Assembly (NCBI GenBank): GCA_038235165.1
Contig: JBBSUG010000025.1
Span: 3,571 to 67,570, forward strand
Reading direction: 5' to 3'
Length of the DNA: 64,000 nucleotides
Source: GCA-002050365 sp038235165
GTDB taxonomy: Bacteria; Acidobacteriota; Blastocatellia; Pyrinomonadales; Pyrinomonadaceae
Notes under the pieces: generated by a model
The model's database searches: none
Told to the model about the DNA's origin: nothing
The model's input: only the letters and a program-made list of their open reading frames with translations
Shown here: in pieces, positions 27,282 through 36,002 of the stretch
How the letters are laid out: each line of letters starts with the position of its first letter
Position numbering within the stretch: the stretch's first letter is position 1
Program-made: the position numbers and the translations under genes

Positions 27282-27602
27282 TTAAATGTCGGAGTTTCCT
27301 ATTTGTTTGGTTTCCGCCCGTCGCCGCATTTCCGCCATTAATTCTTCATCGCTCAGAGCCGTCACCGTCGGTGAATTAAAGGCTGTCGTTCCCGGGGAAG
27401 TTTGTATATTCTTTTTCTCCTGCTCGATTCGATCTTCTTCCTCGGCTTCACGCAAACCTGCCTTAAATGCTTTTTGTGTTTGCCCCAACGATTTGGCAAG
27501 CTGCGGCAAACGCGACGCACCAAAGAGTAAAAAGATGATGGCACCGACAAAAATCAATTGGGTCGGACTGTCAAAAATAAAAAGTATTATTGGTTGAATC
27601 AT
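27282..27602 (-). CDS. TatA/E family twin-arginine translocase subunit
   Basis: 106 residues. N-terminal membrane helix (PTQLIFVGAIIFLLFG), hinge FGASRLPQLAKSLGQ, amphipathic helix KAFKAGLREAEEEDR and an acidic-basic tail ending in EELMAEMRRRAETKQ. TatA proteins oligomerise at the TatBC complex to let folded proteins cross. Very similar to the gene immediately upstream (10 bases between them), so the pair arose by tandem duplication. The Pro usual after FG in TatA/B is replaced by Ala. Confidence 0.88.
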   Translation of the reverse strand: MIQPIILFIFDSPTQLIFVGAIIFLLFGASRLPQLAKSLGQTQKAFKAGLREAEEEDRIEQEKKNIQTSPGTTAFNSPTVTALSDEELMAEMRRRAETKQIGNSDI

Positions 27603-27612
27603 ATTATCTCAC

Positions 27613-27885
27613 TTATCTAACTTGTTTTACCGCTGCCCGCCGCCGCATTTCCGCGACAATTTCTTCATCCGTCATCGCCGAAACCTGAGGCGGCGCGACG
27701 GTCGTCGGTTGAATTGTTTTCTGTTCCTGCTCTAAACGGTCTTCTTCCTCAGCTTCGCGTATTCCTTCTTTAAAGGCTTTGCGGGTCTGTCCTAACGATT
27801 TGGCGAGCTGCGGCAGACGCGATGCACCAAAAAGTAAAAACAAAACGGCGACAATTAAAAGTATCTCTGTTGTTCCAAGTCCCAT
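27613..27885 (-). CDS. tatA: TatA/E family twin-arginine translocase subunit
   Basis: 90 residues. MGLGTTEILLIVAVLFLLFG as membrane helix, hinge FGASRLPQLAKSLGQ identical to that of the downstream copy, then KAFKEGIREAEEEDR and the shared tail EEIVAEMRRRAAVKQ. The shorter copy with the typical N-terminus of TatA. tatC and tatB are 15 kb away, so the Tat components are split between two loci. Confidence 0.9.
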   Translation of the reverse strand: MGLGTTEILLIVAVLFLLFGASRLPQLAKSLGQTRKAFKEGIREAEEEDRLEQEQKTIQPTTVAPPQVSAMTDEEIVAEMRRRAAVKQVR

Positions 27886-28048
27886 AATTTTATCTCTTTA
27901 TATTTTCTTTGACGCTTGCAGTAAATAAAAAGTTGGCGCGTCGCTTATTTTCATAATACAGCTATTTTCGTGAAATTTCACCTGTCGCTTAAAAATTAAA
28001 GTGGTTTGCTCAATTATTTAGTGAAGTTTGTTGATCTCAACTTACAAA

Positions 28049-28459
28049 CTACTGCTTTGCTTCTTTCCAGAATCCGGTCGCAACTCCCTGCGCCACTACA
28101 ATTTGGTCATTTTTGTGATTGACGATAACAGTAATACCAATACTGATGTTGCCGAATCTATTGGCAAATTTTCCGATTTGAAATCTGGTAAAGTTTTGTG
28201 AAGATGAGTTAAATTTCAATTCGGGTAAAATTGAAATTTGTTTGACAACTTCCTGCCAATAACTTTTTGCTTCAGACGAACGATATTTATTTCCGTCTTT
28301 CAACAAAATCAATGTTCCGTCAACGACGATTTCAGCCGCTAAACTGGTCTTATCCAACTCGACAGCGGCACCTTTCACATTAATAACCTTTGTCGTCGAA
28401 TTATTGATCTTTGAAAGCGCATTTCTTAACCTTTCTTCTTCTTGCCGATTAAATATCAT
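28049..28459 (-). CDS. Hypothetical protein, second gene of a pair
   Basis: 136 residues starting MIFNRQEEERLRN; it overlaps the end of the preceding gene by 11 bases. No signal peptide is visible. It contains GAAVELDKTSLAAEIVVDG and IGITVIVNHKNDQIVVAQG, which suggest a mixed alpha/beta fold. I do not recognise a family. The overlap and shared strand suggest a common mRNA and perhaps a common role with the secreted partner. Confidence 0.6.
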   Translation of the reverse strand: MIFNRQEEERLRNALSKINNSTTKVINVKGAAVELDKTSLAAEIVVDGTLILLKDGNKYRSSEAKSYWQEVVKQISILPELKFNSSSQNFTRFQIGKFANRFGNISIGITVIVNHKNDQIVVAQGVATGFWKEAKQ

Positions 28460-28874
28460 CCAATTTCTGTTTGGCTTCCTGAGCATCCAAATCTACTAAT
28501 TCAACAGATGGTATCTTCTTTTGCTCACTAAATGATTTCTCTAATTTCTCAATTTCACGATTTGAAACTTGTGCATTATAAGGTCTTTTAAAAATTAGTT
28601 TAGTCTCTGAATTATTATCCCCGGTCGAAACCGCTCCGACCAATTCCCAACCGGACTTTCCTATCCAATCTAAAGAACTATTTCCCGCAACTGTCTTCCC
28701 GACATTAAAGAAATTGTAATTTCGATAAGGAAAATATTCCTGTGTGTAAGGAACATAAGAGCCAAAGATTTGAGAAACCTCCAAATATTCCCACTGTTTG
28801 TTTACAGCTTGAGCAGATGAAACGGAAACAAACAGCGCGAACAAAAAAAGGGTGATGAAAAACTTTTTCGGCAT
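28449..28874 (-). CDS. Secreted hypothetical protein (DUF4177-like)
   Basis: 141 residues from MPKKFFI. Signal peptide about 1-22 (ending VSSAQA). The mature part begins with KQWEYLEVSQIFG and contains GWELVGAVSTGDN and TKLIFKRPY, the pattern of DUF4177-type domains, in which a Trp-Glu-Leu-Val segment is central. Function unknown. Overlaps the next gene. Confidence 0.6.
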   Translation of the reverse strand: MPKKFFITLFLFALFVSVSSAQAVNKQWEYLEVSQIFGSYVPYTQEYFPYRNYNFFNVGKTVAGNSSLDWIGKSGWELVGAVSTGDNNSETKLIFKRPYNAQVSNREIEKLEKSFSEQKKIPSVELVDLDAQEAKQKLDDI

Positions 28875-28950
28875 ACGATTAACTCCCAAACAATAATTTC
28901 AAACAGAATTCTGTTTTCTCACCACGTATTTAACGATAATTTGTTGCATT

Positions 28951-29919
28951 TTAATTCTGCGACGTATCTCGGAATTTATCCATCGCGTCAACCAGTGCGG
29001 AAGTAATTCCTTTTTCCGAGATCGAATGTCCGGCATCGGAAATAATCTGTAAATCTGCTTCGGGAAAGGCTTTGTGCAGCTCCCACGCGCTGACCGACGG
29101 ACAGACGACATCATAGCGACCCTGCACGATGACGGTCGGCAGGTGGCGGATTTTATCAATATTTTCGATCAGATAGTTTTCCGTCGAAAAGAAAGAATTG
29201 TTCATAAAGTAGTGACATTCGATTCGCGCCAACGCCAACGCTTCTTCTTCACCTTCCCAGTAATCCATCAAATTTTTGTCGGGAAAAAGCTTTGATGTCG
29301 AACCTTCCCACACGCTCCACGCCCGCGCCGCCGAAAGCTGTGTTTGTTTATCGCCGCCCGTCAACCGCTTGTAATATGCCGTCATAAAATCGCCGCGTTC
29401 GTCTTCGGGAATTTCGTCGCGGTAGCGTTCCCAGAAATCAGGAAAAATCTCGCTCGCGCCGTATTGGTAAAACCATTGCAGTTCTTTTTTGCGGGTCAGG
29501 AAAATTCCGCGCAAAATGAGTCCCAAACACCTGTCCGGGTGGGTCTCGCCGTAAGCCAAACTCAGCGTGCTGCCCCACGAACCGCCGAACACGAACCATT
29601 TTTCGATACCGAATTTCCCGCGCAGTGTTTCAATATCCTCGATTAAATCCCAGGTCGTATTTTCGCGCAGTTCGGCGTGCGGCGTTGATTTTCCCGAACC
29701 GCGCTGGTCGAATAAAATTATGTGATACGCCGCCGGGTCGAAAAATTGACGATACATCGGAATCAATCCGCCGCCGGGTCCGCCGTGCAGAAAAACGACC
29801 GGAATACCGTCTGGGTTTCCGCACCGCTCATAGTAAATCGTGTGAATATCGGAAACTGACAGCATTCCCGAATCGAAAGGTTTTATTTCAGGATAAAGTG
29901 TTTTCATAACTTGCATCAT
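28951..29919 (-). CDS. pip: Proline iminopeptidase (alpha/beta hydrolase)
   Basis: 322 residues (318 from the later ATG at 29907). Oxyanion region LHGGPGGG, nucleophile elbow GGSWGS (Ser of the triad), and C-terminal VVQGRYDVVCP and DAGHS carrying the Asp and His. It removes N-terminal proline from peptides in the cytoplasm. The family is well conserved and the length normal. Lies alone, with a gap of about 50 bases to the next gene. Confidence 0.92.
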   Translation of the reverse strand: MMQVMKTLYPEIKPFDSGMLSVSDIHTIYYERCGNPDGIPVVFLHGGPGGGLIPMYRQFFDPAAYHIILFDQRGSGKSTPHAELRENTTWDLIEDIETLRGKFGIEKWFVFGGSWGSTLSLAYGETHPDRCLGLILRGIFLTRKKELQWFYQYGASEIFPDFWERYRDEIPEDERGDFMTAYYKRLTGGDKQTQLSAARAWSVWEGSTSKLFPDKNLMDYWEGEEEALALARIECHYFMNNSFFSTENYLIENIDKIRHLPTVIVQGRYDVVCPSVSAWELHKAFPEADLQIISDAGHSISEKGITSALVDAMDKFRDTSQN

Positions 29920-30111
29920 ACTAAAAATTTTCTTTTATATTCAAACAAAAAATTTTATTTATGCTTTGGGCAGGCAATTTTAATAGGTTAAACCTTCCTC
30001 GATAAAGCAGTATTTTAAAGTCCTGGCACTTTTTTTGCTTGTATAACAAATGAAACTTTGTTTATGTATCGGTTTCATACTCATTTGTTGATAATTCGTT
30101 TTAGGATTTAT

Positions 30112-30477
30112 ATGGTTAAGAAGATTTTAATAGTTGAAGATTATGAAGACACACGGGACTTTATGAAGTTTCTAATTGAAAGTTACGGCTATGAGGTGAT
30201 TGAAGCGACGGACGGCATCGAAGCGGTTGACAGAGCCAAACAACAGTGTCCCGACCTTATCTTGATGGATATTTCGCTCCCACTGGTTGACGGATTAACC
30301 GCCACGCGAACCATTAGAGAATGCAGCTCCAAAACACAAATGCCGATTATCGCCGTCACCGCATTTGGCAAAAACTATTATAAAAGAGCTATTGAAGCAG
30401 GATGTAACGATTTGATTGACAAGCCCGTTGATTTTGATGTGTTGGAACCAATTCTCCGAAATTATCTGGGCGCGTAA
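30112..30477 (+). CDS. Single-domain response regulator (CheY-like)
   Basis: 121 residues from the ATG at 30112 (MVKKILIVED). Receiver domain only: acidic pair ED at 9-10, phosphorylation Asp in LILMDISLP, Thr in VTAFG and Lys in DKPVDF. No output domain, so it acts by protein contacts or as phosphate sink. No kinase is adjacent. Followed by a terminator at 30504-30531. Confidence 0.92.
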   Translation: MVKKILIVEDYEDTRDFMKFLIESYGYEVIEATDGIEAVDRAKQQCPDLILMDISLPLVDGLTATRTIRECSSKTQMPIIAVTAFGKNYYKRAIEAGCNDLIDKPVDFDVLEPILRNYLGA

Positions 30478-30503
30478 ATCGCTTTACAAATAGAAAATGC
30501 TGA

Positions 30504-30531
30504 AGTCGCTTGAACGTCAAGCGGCTTTTTT
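30504..30531 (+). terminator. Intrinsic terminator after the response regulator gene
   Basis: Stem AGTCGCTTGA / TCAAGCGGCT (one G-T pair) with a three-base loop, followed by a T run. Confidence 0.85.
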
Positions 30532-30620
30532 AGTTTCCAAAACAGATTTAGAGCCAAAAATTAAAAATATTACGCAAATGATTATTTACCTCCACCGCAA
30601 ACTAATCTTAAACTGTAACT

Positions 30621-31586
30621 ATGCAGGCATTACGCTTCAAAAATAAAAAACTGAGTTTAGATGAAATCACCCAACCGAAAGTGCTGAGTGAAGCACTCGT
30701 GCGAATCATAAAATCGGGAATTTGCAACACCGACATCGAAATCGTCAAAGGTTACGCCAATTTCGAGGGAACCATCGGACACGAGTTTGTCGGCGTGGTC
30801 GAAGAGGCGGACGACGCGCCGCATCTCGTCGGGAAAAGAGTCGTCGGCGAAATAAACGCGGGTTGCGGCATCTGCCAATTGTGCTTGAGCGGCGACTCAC
30901 GTCATTGTCCGGGGCGAACGGTTCTGGGAATCGTCGGGCGTGACGGCGCGCACGCGGAATTTTTGACACTGCCGGCGAGAAATTTGCTGGAAGTCCCGGA
31001 CGAGGTTTCCGATATTCAAGCGGTTTTCACCGAACCTTTGGCGGCGGCTTATGGGATTACCGAACAGGTCGAAATCTTTCCCGAAACAAAAATCGCGGTG
31101 ATCGGCGACGGAAAATTGGGAATTTTATGCGCTCAAAGTCTCGCACTGAAAAGCCGCAAAGTTTTCCTCATCGGCAAACACGAAGAAAAACTAAAAATCG
31201 TCAAAAATCGCGGTATTGAAGGCGTTACGCTCGAAAACGCTTCAAAATTAAACCGTCAATTCGATGTTGTCGTCGAAGCAAGCGGCTCTAAATCGGGCTT
31301 TGACCTAGCGTTAAATTTAATCAAACCGCGCGGCAAACTCGTCTTAAAATCAACTTTTCACGGCGCGGCAAAATGGGCGGCGTGGCGCGTCGTTGTTGAC
31401 GAAATTACCATCATCGGTTCGCGCTGCGGACGGTTTGAACCCGCGCTCGAACTCTTGAAAAACAAAGCGGTTGATGTAGAAACTCTCGTCAGCGAAGAAT
31501 TCAGTTTGAAAGACTGTTTGAAGGCGATGGAAAGAGCCGAAAGTAAAAATGTGATGAAAGTCATCCTGTCGGCTTCCGAATTTTGA
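30621..31586 (+). CDS. Zinc-type medium-chain alcohol dehydrogenase-like protein
   Basis: 321 residues. GroES-like N-terminal domain with SGICNTDIEI (catalytic zinc Cys), GTIGHEFVGVV (catalytic His) and the structural-zinc-like cluster GCGICQLCLSGDSRHCPG. Nucleotide-binding domain with IAVIGDGKLGILCAQ. It probably oxidises an alcohol or polyol with NAD(P). The cysteines fit two zinc sites. Short for the family, mostly through a reduced C-terminus. Substrate unknown. Two bases from the convergent MBL gene. Confidence 0.88.
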   Translation: MQALRFKNKKLSLDEITQPKVLSEALVRIIKSGICNTDIEIVKGYANFEGTIGHEFVGVVEEADDAPHLVGKRVVGEINAGCGICQLCLSGDSRHCPGRTVLGIVGRDGAHAEFLTLPARNLLEVPDEVSDIQAVFTEPLAAAYGITEQVEIFPETKIAVIGDGKLGILCAQSLALKSRKVFLIGKHEEKLKIVKNRGIEGVTLENASKLNRQFDVVVEASGSKSGFDLALNLIKPRGKLVLKSTFHGAAKWAAWRVVVDEITIIGSRCGRFEPALELLKNKAVDVETLVSEEFSLKDCLKAMERAESKNVMKVILSASEF

Positions 31587-31587
31587 A

Positions 31588-32415
31588 TCAAAATTGAATC
31601 CAATTAGTTGGGTCGCCGTGATATGAAATCGTGATTTGCGTTTCGGTTCTAAACAGCGGTGAACGCATTTGCAGCGCGGTTTGCGCCATCAAACGGGCGA
31701 GATGCGGTTCGTTGGCGCGTTGCGAAAGATGGGCTAAAACGATGTGCCGCGCACTTCCGTCAAATTCGTCCGTCAGCCAGTCGGATAATTCCTGATTTGA
31801 AAGATGTCCGGTGCGCGACAAAATCCGCTGTTTCAAATCCCAACTGTAAACCGCACAGGTTTTGAGCATATCGCGGCAGTGATTAGATTCGACGATGATG
31901 CCGTCACAATTACGCAGTTTTTCTTTAATCAGTGTCGTAAAATAGCCGAAATCCATCACGGTAGCGACTTTCACACCACCGTTTTTCGCCGCAAACCCGA
32001 AATTATCAGCCGCGTCGTGCGGTACACTAAAAGGTTCGAAATCAATATCTCCAATGCAAAAATCTTTGCTCGATTCAATTTCGATGGTGCGATTTTTCAA
32101 AACATCGGCGCGTTTCTGTGGCTCACCATTCAATTTATTTGCTTTTTCGCGCAAATATGCGGCTAAAGTCGCTTCCGACATATAAACCGGACACTTGACG
32201 GTTCTGAGCAGCACACGCAAACCGCCCGCGTGATCGCCGTGTTCGTGCGTGATTAAAATTCCGTCCAAATCTTCAAAATTTACGCCGACCATCGTCAAAC
32301 GGCGCAGAGTTTCTTTTGCGCTTAGACCGGCATCAACCAAAATATTTGTTTTTTCGGTGCAGATCAACACGGAATTTCCGGTCGAGCCGCTTCCGAGAAC
32401 AGTAAATTTCATCAC
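31588..32415 (-). CDS. MBL-fold metallo-hydrolase (YycJ/WalJ-like)
   Basis: 275 residues. Starts MKFTVLGSGSTGNSVLI, typical of the YycJ subfamily; metal-binding ITHEHGDHAGGL follows, with later ESNHCRDML, and a C-terminal HIVLAHLSQRANEPHLA. YycJ-like proteins are proposed to be nucleases acting on DNA ends or RNA. Overlapping operon arrangement: its start is one base from the pgeF stop. Confidence 0.88.
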   Translation of the reverse strand: MMKFTVLGSGSTGNSVLICTEKTNILVDAGLSAKETLRRLTMVGVNFEDLDGILITHEHGDHAGGLRVLLRTVKCPVYMSEATLAAYLREKANKLNGEPQKRADVLKNRTIEIESSKDFCIGDIDFEPFSVPHDAADNFGFAAKNGGVKVATVMDFGYFTTLIKEKLRNCDGIIVESNHCRDMLKTCAVYSWDLKQRILSRTGHLSNQELSDWLTDEFDGSARHIVLAHLSQRANEPHLARLMAQTALQMRSPLFRTETQITISYHGDPTNWIQF

Positions 32416-32416
32416 T

Positions 32417-33298
32417 TTAACTTCTGCCGATCACCGACATCAAACGCCCTGTTTTACCGTATAATTTTTTCTCGCGGCGATACGAAAAAAACAAATCGGT
32501 GCGCTCCATCGTGCAAAGCGGCGCAATGCTGATATTTTCCGGGGTAACGCCAACGCTCTTTAATTGTTCACGGTTGGCGAGATGCAAATCAATCAGCGCG
32601 TGGTTTTCGCGGGTTTTGACGAAAAGATTTTCGCTATCAGGGAAATTTTCTGCAAAAGCGGAAATAACATCTTCACCGACTTCGTAATTTTTTCCGCTCG
32701 CCGCCGGACCAATCGCGCAAATCAAATCTTCTGCATTGGTCCCGAAATTTTCGCGCATCTTTTCAATCGCCTTTAACACAATCGCACCGACCGTTCCGCG
32801 CCACCCGGCGTGAACGGCAGCAAATGCTTTCGTTTTCGTGTCGCCAAGCAGAACCGGCACACAATCGGCGGTTTTTACGCCCAGTAAGACATTCGGTAAA
32901 TCCGAAACGAGCGCATCCATTTTACAATTTCCGTCCTGCACGTCTTCATTCGTTTCAATAGTGCGAACGTCCGCGCTGTGAATTTGCCAACACGAAGCCA
33001 ATTGAAAATTGCCTTCAAACAATCGTAAAAATCGCCTTCGATTCTCGGCGATATTCTCCGCCGAGTCCTCATCGTAACCGGCTAAATTCAGTGAATTTTC
33101 AGGAAAATCGCTGACCCCGCCGAGCCTTGTTGAAAAACCGTTGATAAAACCGTTTTCTTCCATCACACGACAAACAAGAACTTTCACGCCGTCTTTTTCG
33201 CGCCAATAAAACCCGTTTTCTGCTAAAATTGACTCATCCGATTCCGTGATTTGGAATTTGGAATTTGGAATTTGAAATTTACCCGTGATTGTTTCCAT
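32417..33298 (-). CDS. pgeF: Peptidoglycan editing factor PgeF (YfiH, laccase-domain)
   Basis: 293 residues from the ATG at 33298. Signatures FSTRLGGVS near the N-terminus, CWQIHSADV, KTADCVPVLLG and HAGWRGTVGAIV carry the copper/zinc-binding Cys and His residues. YfiH-type proteins hydrolyse wrong muropeptides (such as UDP-MurNAc-Ser) or deaminate nucleosides. The first 20 or so codons read through an intergenic word repeat, giving the low-complexity KFQIPNSKFQI. The start overlaps the divergent acpS start by 14 bases. Confidence 0.88.
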   Translation of the reverse strand: METITGKFQIPNSKFQITESDESILAENGFYWREKDGVKVLVCRVMEENGFINGFSTRLGGVSDFPENSLNLAGYDEDSAENIAENRRRFLRLFEGNFQLASCWQIHSADVRTIETNEDVQDGNCKMDALVSDLPNVLLGVKTADCVPVLLGDTKTKAFAAVHAGWRGTVGAIVLKAIEKMRENFGTNAEDLICAIGPAASGKNYEVGEDVISAFAENFPDSENLFVKTRENHALIDLHLANREQLKSVGVTPENISIAPLCTMERTDLFFSYRREKKLYGKTGRLMSVIGRS

Positions 33299-33665
33299 CG
33301 GAATAGACATTATCGAAGTTTGCCGCATCCGCGAGACGCTTGCCAGAACGCCGCGTTTTGCTGAGCGTGTCTTTACAGACCGTGAACGCGCCTACTGCGA
33401 CGCAAAAGGAATGGCGGCGGCGCAATCTTACGCGGCACGTTTTGCCGCCAAAGAAGCGTTTTTAAAGGCACTGAAAACTGGCTGGCGCGGCAAAATTACC
33501 TGGCACGACATCGAAATTATCTCCGGCGAAAATGGCGTTCCGCATTTTGTAATCAGCGGCGAAGCGAAAAATATTTTAGAAAATCTTGGCGCAAATGTCA
33601 TTCATTTGTCAATGTCGCACACGGCGGAACACGCCGTTGCACAAGTGATTTTGGAGAAAAGTTAA
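33285..33665 (+). CDS. acpS: Holo-[acyl-carrier-protein] synthase
   Basis: 126 residues, GTG start (VSIGIDIIEVCRIRE). Magnesium and CoA binding residues: the Asp of GIDIIEV, and the RFAAKEAFLKAL motif; HLSMSHTAEHAVA closes the fold. It transfers 4'-phosphopantetheine from CoA to acyl carrier protein. Its start codon lies inside the beginning of the divergent pgeF, so the two promoters must lie in each other's coding sequence. Confidence 0.93.
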   Translation: MIVSIGIDIIEVCRIRETLARTPRFAERVFTDRERAYCDAKGMAAAQSYAARFAAKEAFLKALKTGWRGKITWHDIEIISGENGVPHFVISGEAKNILENLGANVIHLSMSHTAEHAVAQVILEKS

Positions 33666-33668
33666 GTT

Positions 33669-34211
33669 TTATTCGTTGCTGATCGGTTGTCTTTCCGACG
33701 GGAAAACAGGTCGGTCAACCGGCGCATTGTCAGGTGACGAATGCAGGTGAACCACCTTCCATTCTTTGCCGACTTTTTGGTAAACCAACGTGGTGCGTCC
33801 CGACGCGGTTTCCGACTTGTCTTCGTAATCACGGGTTTGTTTCCACAAAAAAGTGACGAGCGCGCCATCGTTTCCGAGCATTTTTACGCGGACATCACTC
33901 TTGTCGAGTTTGACGTTTTTGATGCGGGGAAAAGTCGCCTCGCGGTTTTTGCGGTTTTGATCCCAGCCGCGCGTCACCGTTCCGTTATGGTTGAAAAATA
34001 AAAGGTCGGGCGAATTCCAATAAGTATTGGTTGCACCGTCAACACTAGAGTTTTCGATAGCTTTGATCAAATCGTCAAAAGCATTTCGCACCGCTTTTTC
34101 GTCGGCTAAATTGATCGTCGTTGCTTTGATAATAGTCGTTTTAGTTTTCTGCCCAAAAGCCGTCAGCGTGAACGCCAGAACGATAAAACCGATAATTGCA
34201 AATTTTTTCAT
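33669..34211 (-). CDS. Secreted SnoaL-like / NTF2-fold protein
   Basis: 180 residues. Signal peptide 1-20 (ending LTAFG/Q). The mature part has the NTF2/SnoaL pattern: AVRNAFDDLIKAIENSSVDG, YWNSPDLLFFNHNGTVTRGW, then ALVTFLWKQ and a VYQKVGKEWKVVHLHSS end, as in DUF4440-type proteins. A small binding or scavenging function outside the cytoplasm is likely; no catalytic residues can be named. Confidence 0.8.
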   Translation of the reverse strand: MKKFAIIGFIVLAFTLTAFGQKTKTTIIKATTINLADEKAVRNAFDDLIKAIENSSVDGATNTYWNSPDLLFFNHNGTVTRGWDQNRKNREATFPRIKNVKLDKSDVRVKMLGNDGALVTFLWKQTRDYEDKSETASGRTTLVYQKVGKEWKVVHLHSSPDNAPVDRPVFPSERQPISNE

Positions 34212-34328
34212 ATCTTAAGAATCCTTTCGTAATTAAATTTTCTAAAAAAAGTTTATAATCAAACAGCTTGGTTGCAAAACTAAACTAAAAGGTTTTATCG
34301 AAACTCGCGGGAAGCACCAAAGGAAAAT

Positions 34329-35090
34329 ATGAAACTAAAATTATCGTTTTTCTTAACAATCATTTTCGCTGTTACGGTTGCGGGATTTAGTCAAACAGGA
34401 GCGGCTGAAACCGTCTTCCCCAAAATGCCGACCGTCAAAATGCCGACCGTGCCGGAAATTCTGGCGAAATACGAACGCGCCGTCGGCAAAGAAGCTAATG
34501 AAAAGGTGAAAAATCTTTATTCAAAAGGTGTTCTTGAAATTATGCTGATGGGCGTGAAAGGCGTTATTGAAAGTTATGCCGCTCCGCCAAACAAATTTTA
34601 TAATAAGACCTCGCTCGCCGGGGTCGGCGATATTATCGAAGGTTTCGACGGTGAAACTGCGTGGAGCATCAATCCGATGACGGGAAATTACGACAAAATA
34701 GGCGAAAAATTGGCACAGACCAAGCTCACTTACGATTTTTATCGTGAAACCAATCTCGCCAAACTTTATCCGAAAATGGAATTGAAAAGCACGGAAAAAG
34801 TCGGTGAAAATGATGCGTATGTGATTCTCGCAACGCCGGTCGGCAGCCCGCCGGAAACATTTTACTTCGATGTAAAAAACGGTTTGTTAGTGCGGCAGGA
34901 CGTGACGGTTATTTCGGCGGACGGCAAAATTCCGATGAGAACTTTTTTTGATGATGTGCGCGAGATTGACGGCGTGAAAGTCCCGTTCAAAATTCATTCG
35001 ATGCTGCCGGATTACGAAATATATTTGACGATGACCGAAGTGAAACACAACGTCGTCATTAAAAAAGACAGATTTGCGAAACCGAGATGA
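34329..35090 (+). CDS. Secreted lipoprotein-sorting-like protein (LolA/LolB-fold)
   Basis: 253 residues. Signal peptide 1-21 (ending VAGFS/Q). A short duplicated motif KMPTVKMPTV precedes PEILAKYERAVG; the central part has GDIIEGFDGETAWSINP and YYFDVKNGLLVRQD-like segments, and FFDDVREIDGVKVPF, all typical of the outer-membrane lipoprotein-sorting fold. It probably binds a lipid or lipoprotein in the periplasm. Convergent with the GDPD gene, five bases apart. Confidence 0.75.
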   Translation: MKLKLSFFLTIIFAVTVAGFSQTGAAETVFPKMPTVKMPTVPEILAKYERAVGKEANEKVKNLYSKGVLEIMLMGVKGVIESYAAPPNKFYNKTSLAGVGDIIEGFDGETAWSINPMTGNYDKIGEKLAQTKLTYDFYRETNLAKLYPKMELKSTEKVGENDAYVILATPVGSPPETFYFDVKNGLLVRQDVTVISADGKIPMRTFFDDVREIDGVKVPFKIHSMLPDYEIYLTMTEVKHNVVIKKDRFAKPR

Positions 35091-35095
35091 TGAAA

Positions 35096-35896
35096 TTATC
35101 CGGCGGCGAAAATTTCACGCTTTTTGGCGAGAAGTTTCGCCGGATTGTTGGTAATAATCGCGTTGATGCCCAAATCTACGGCGCGTTTGACCCAAACGGA
35201 GTTGTTCGCCGTCCAAATCGTCACCGGAAAACCGCGCTGTTCGGCTTTTTGAATAAAACTTTCCGTCGCCAGCGAGCAGTGAATCGAAAGTTCGTCAGCC
35301 GCATAGTGTTCGGCTTTTTCCAAAATAGATGTTTTATCTCGCAGAATCGTCCTGGTTTTCGGCGCAAACAGGGCGGCGGTGCGAACTTCAGGAAACTGTT
35401 GTTTTATTTGGCGAATTGCGTCGAAATTGAAACTTTTGACGATCATTGACGGGAGCAGTTTCGAGCCGCTGATTGTTTCGCAAACGGCTTTGACGAGTGC
35501 GGCGTTTTCTTTTTCTGCACATTTTAACTCAATGTAAATCAAACCTTCAAAATCTTTCAGAAATTCGAGCAGTTGTGCGAGTGTCGGAACGTTTTCGACG
35601 GCAAATCGGTCGTCGGCTTTATTTGGATGTTTTGCGTTGAACCACAAACCGACATTAATACTTTGAAGTTCTAGCGAAGTGTAGCTCAAAATATTACCTT
35701 CTTTCTGCCCGATGCGCCGCAAGTTCTCATCGTGAAAAATGACGGGAACGCCGTCTTTTGCCAGCCGCACATCAAACTCGACACCTTCCGCGCCATCGTC
35801 AATCGCCTTTTGAAACGCCGCCAGCGTGTTTTCGGGTGCAGATGATGATGCGCCGCGATGTGCGATAATCAAAGGTTTACTGCCGTTTTTCTCCAT
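35096..35896 (-). CDS. ugpQ: Glycerophosphodiester phosphodiesterase
   Basis: 266 residues. IIAHRGASSSAPENTLAAF holds the first catalytic His and Arg-Gly, GVEFDVRLAKDGVPVIFHDE the metal-binding Glu/Asp and second His, and IYIELKCAE and VTIWTANN complete the TIM barrel. It splits glycerophosphodiesters into glycerol-3-phosphate and an alcohol. No signal peptide, so a cytoplasmic enzyme. A palindromic repeat lies just upstream of the start. Confidence 0.93.
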   Translation of the reverse strand: MEKNGSKPLIIAHRGASSSAPENTLAAFQKAIDDGAEGVEFDVRLAKDGVPVIFHDENLRRIGQKEGNILSYTSLELQSINVGLWFNAKHPNKADDRFAVENVPTLAQLLEFLKDFEGLIYIELKCAEKENAALVKAVCETISGSKLLPSMIVKSFNFDAIRQIKQQFPEVRTAALFAPKTRTILRDKTSILEKAEHYAADELSIHCSLATESFIQKAEQRGFPVTIWTANNSVWVKRAVDLGINAIITNNPAKLLAKKREIFAAG

Positions 35897-35908
35897 GGAT
35901 CAGGATTT

Positions 35909-36000
35909 GTCAGAACCGCCTGCGGTAGCGGGTGGTTTTACCGACTCGATAAAATCCGCCGATTAAACATGAGCCGCCCGCTACCGCAAACGGTTCTGAC
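35909..36000. repeat. REP-like palindromic repeat (GTCAGAACCG...)
   Basis: 27-base arms (35909-35935 and 35974-36000) match with three differences; core GCGGTAGCGGG. The unit GTCAGAACCGnnTGCGGTAGCGGG resembles palindromic elements in other bacterial genomes. It lies between two same-strand genes. A different family from the repeats at 1908 and 2018. Confidence 0.75.
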
Positions 36001-36002
36001 TT

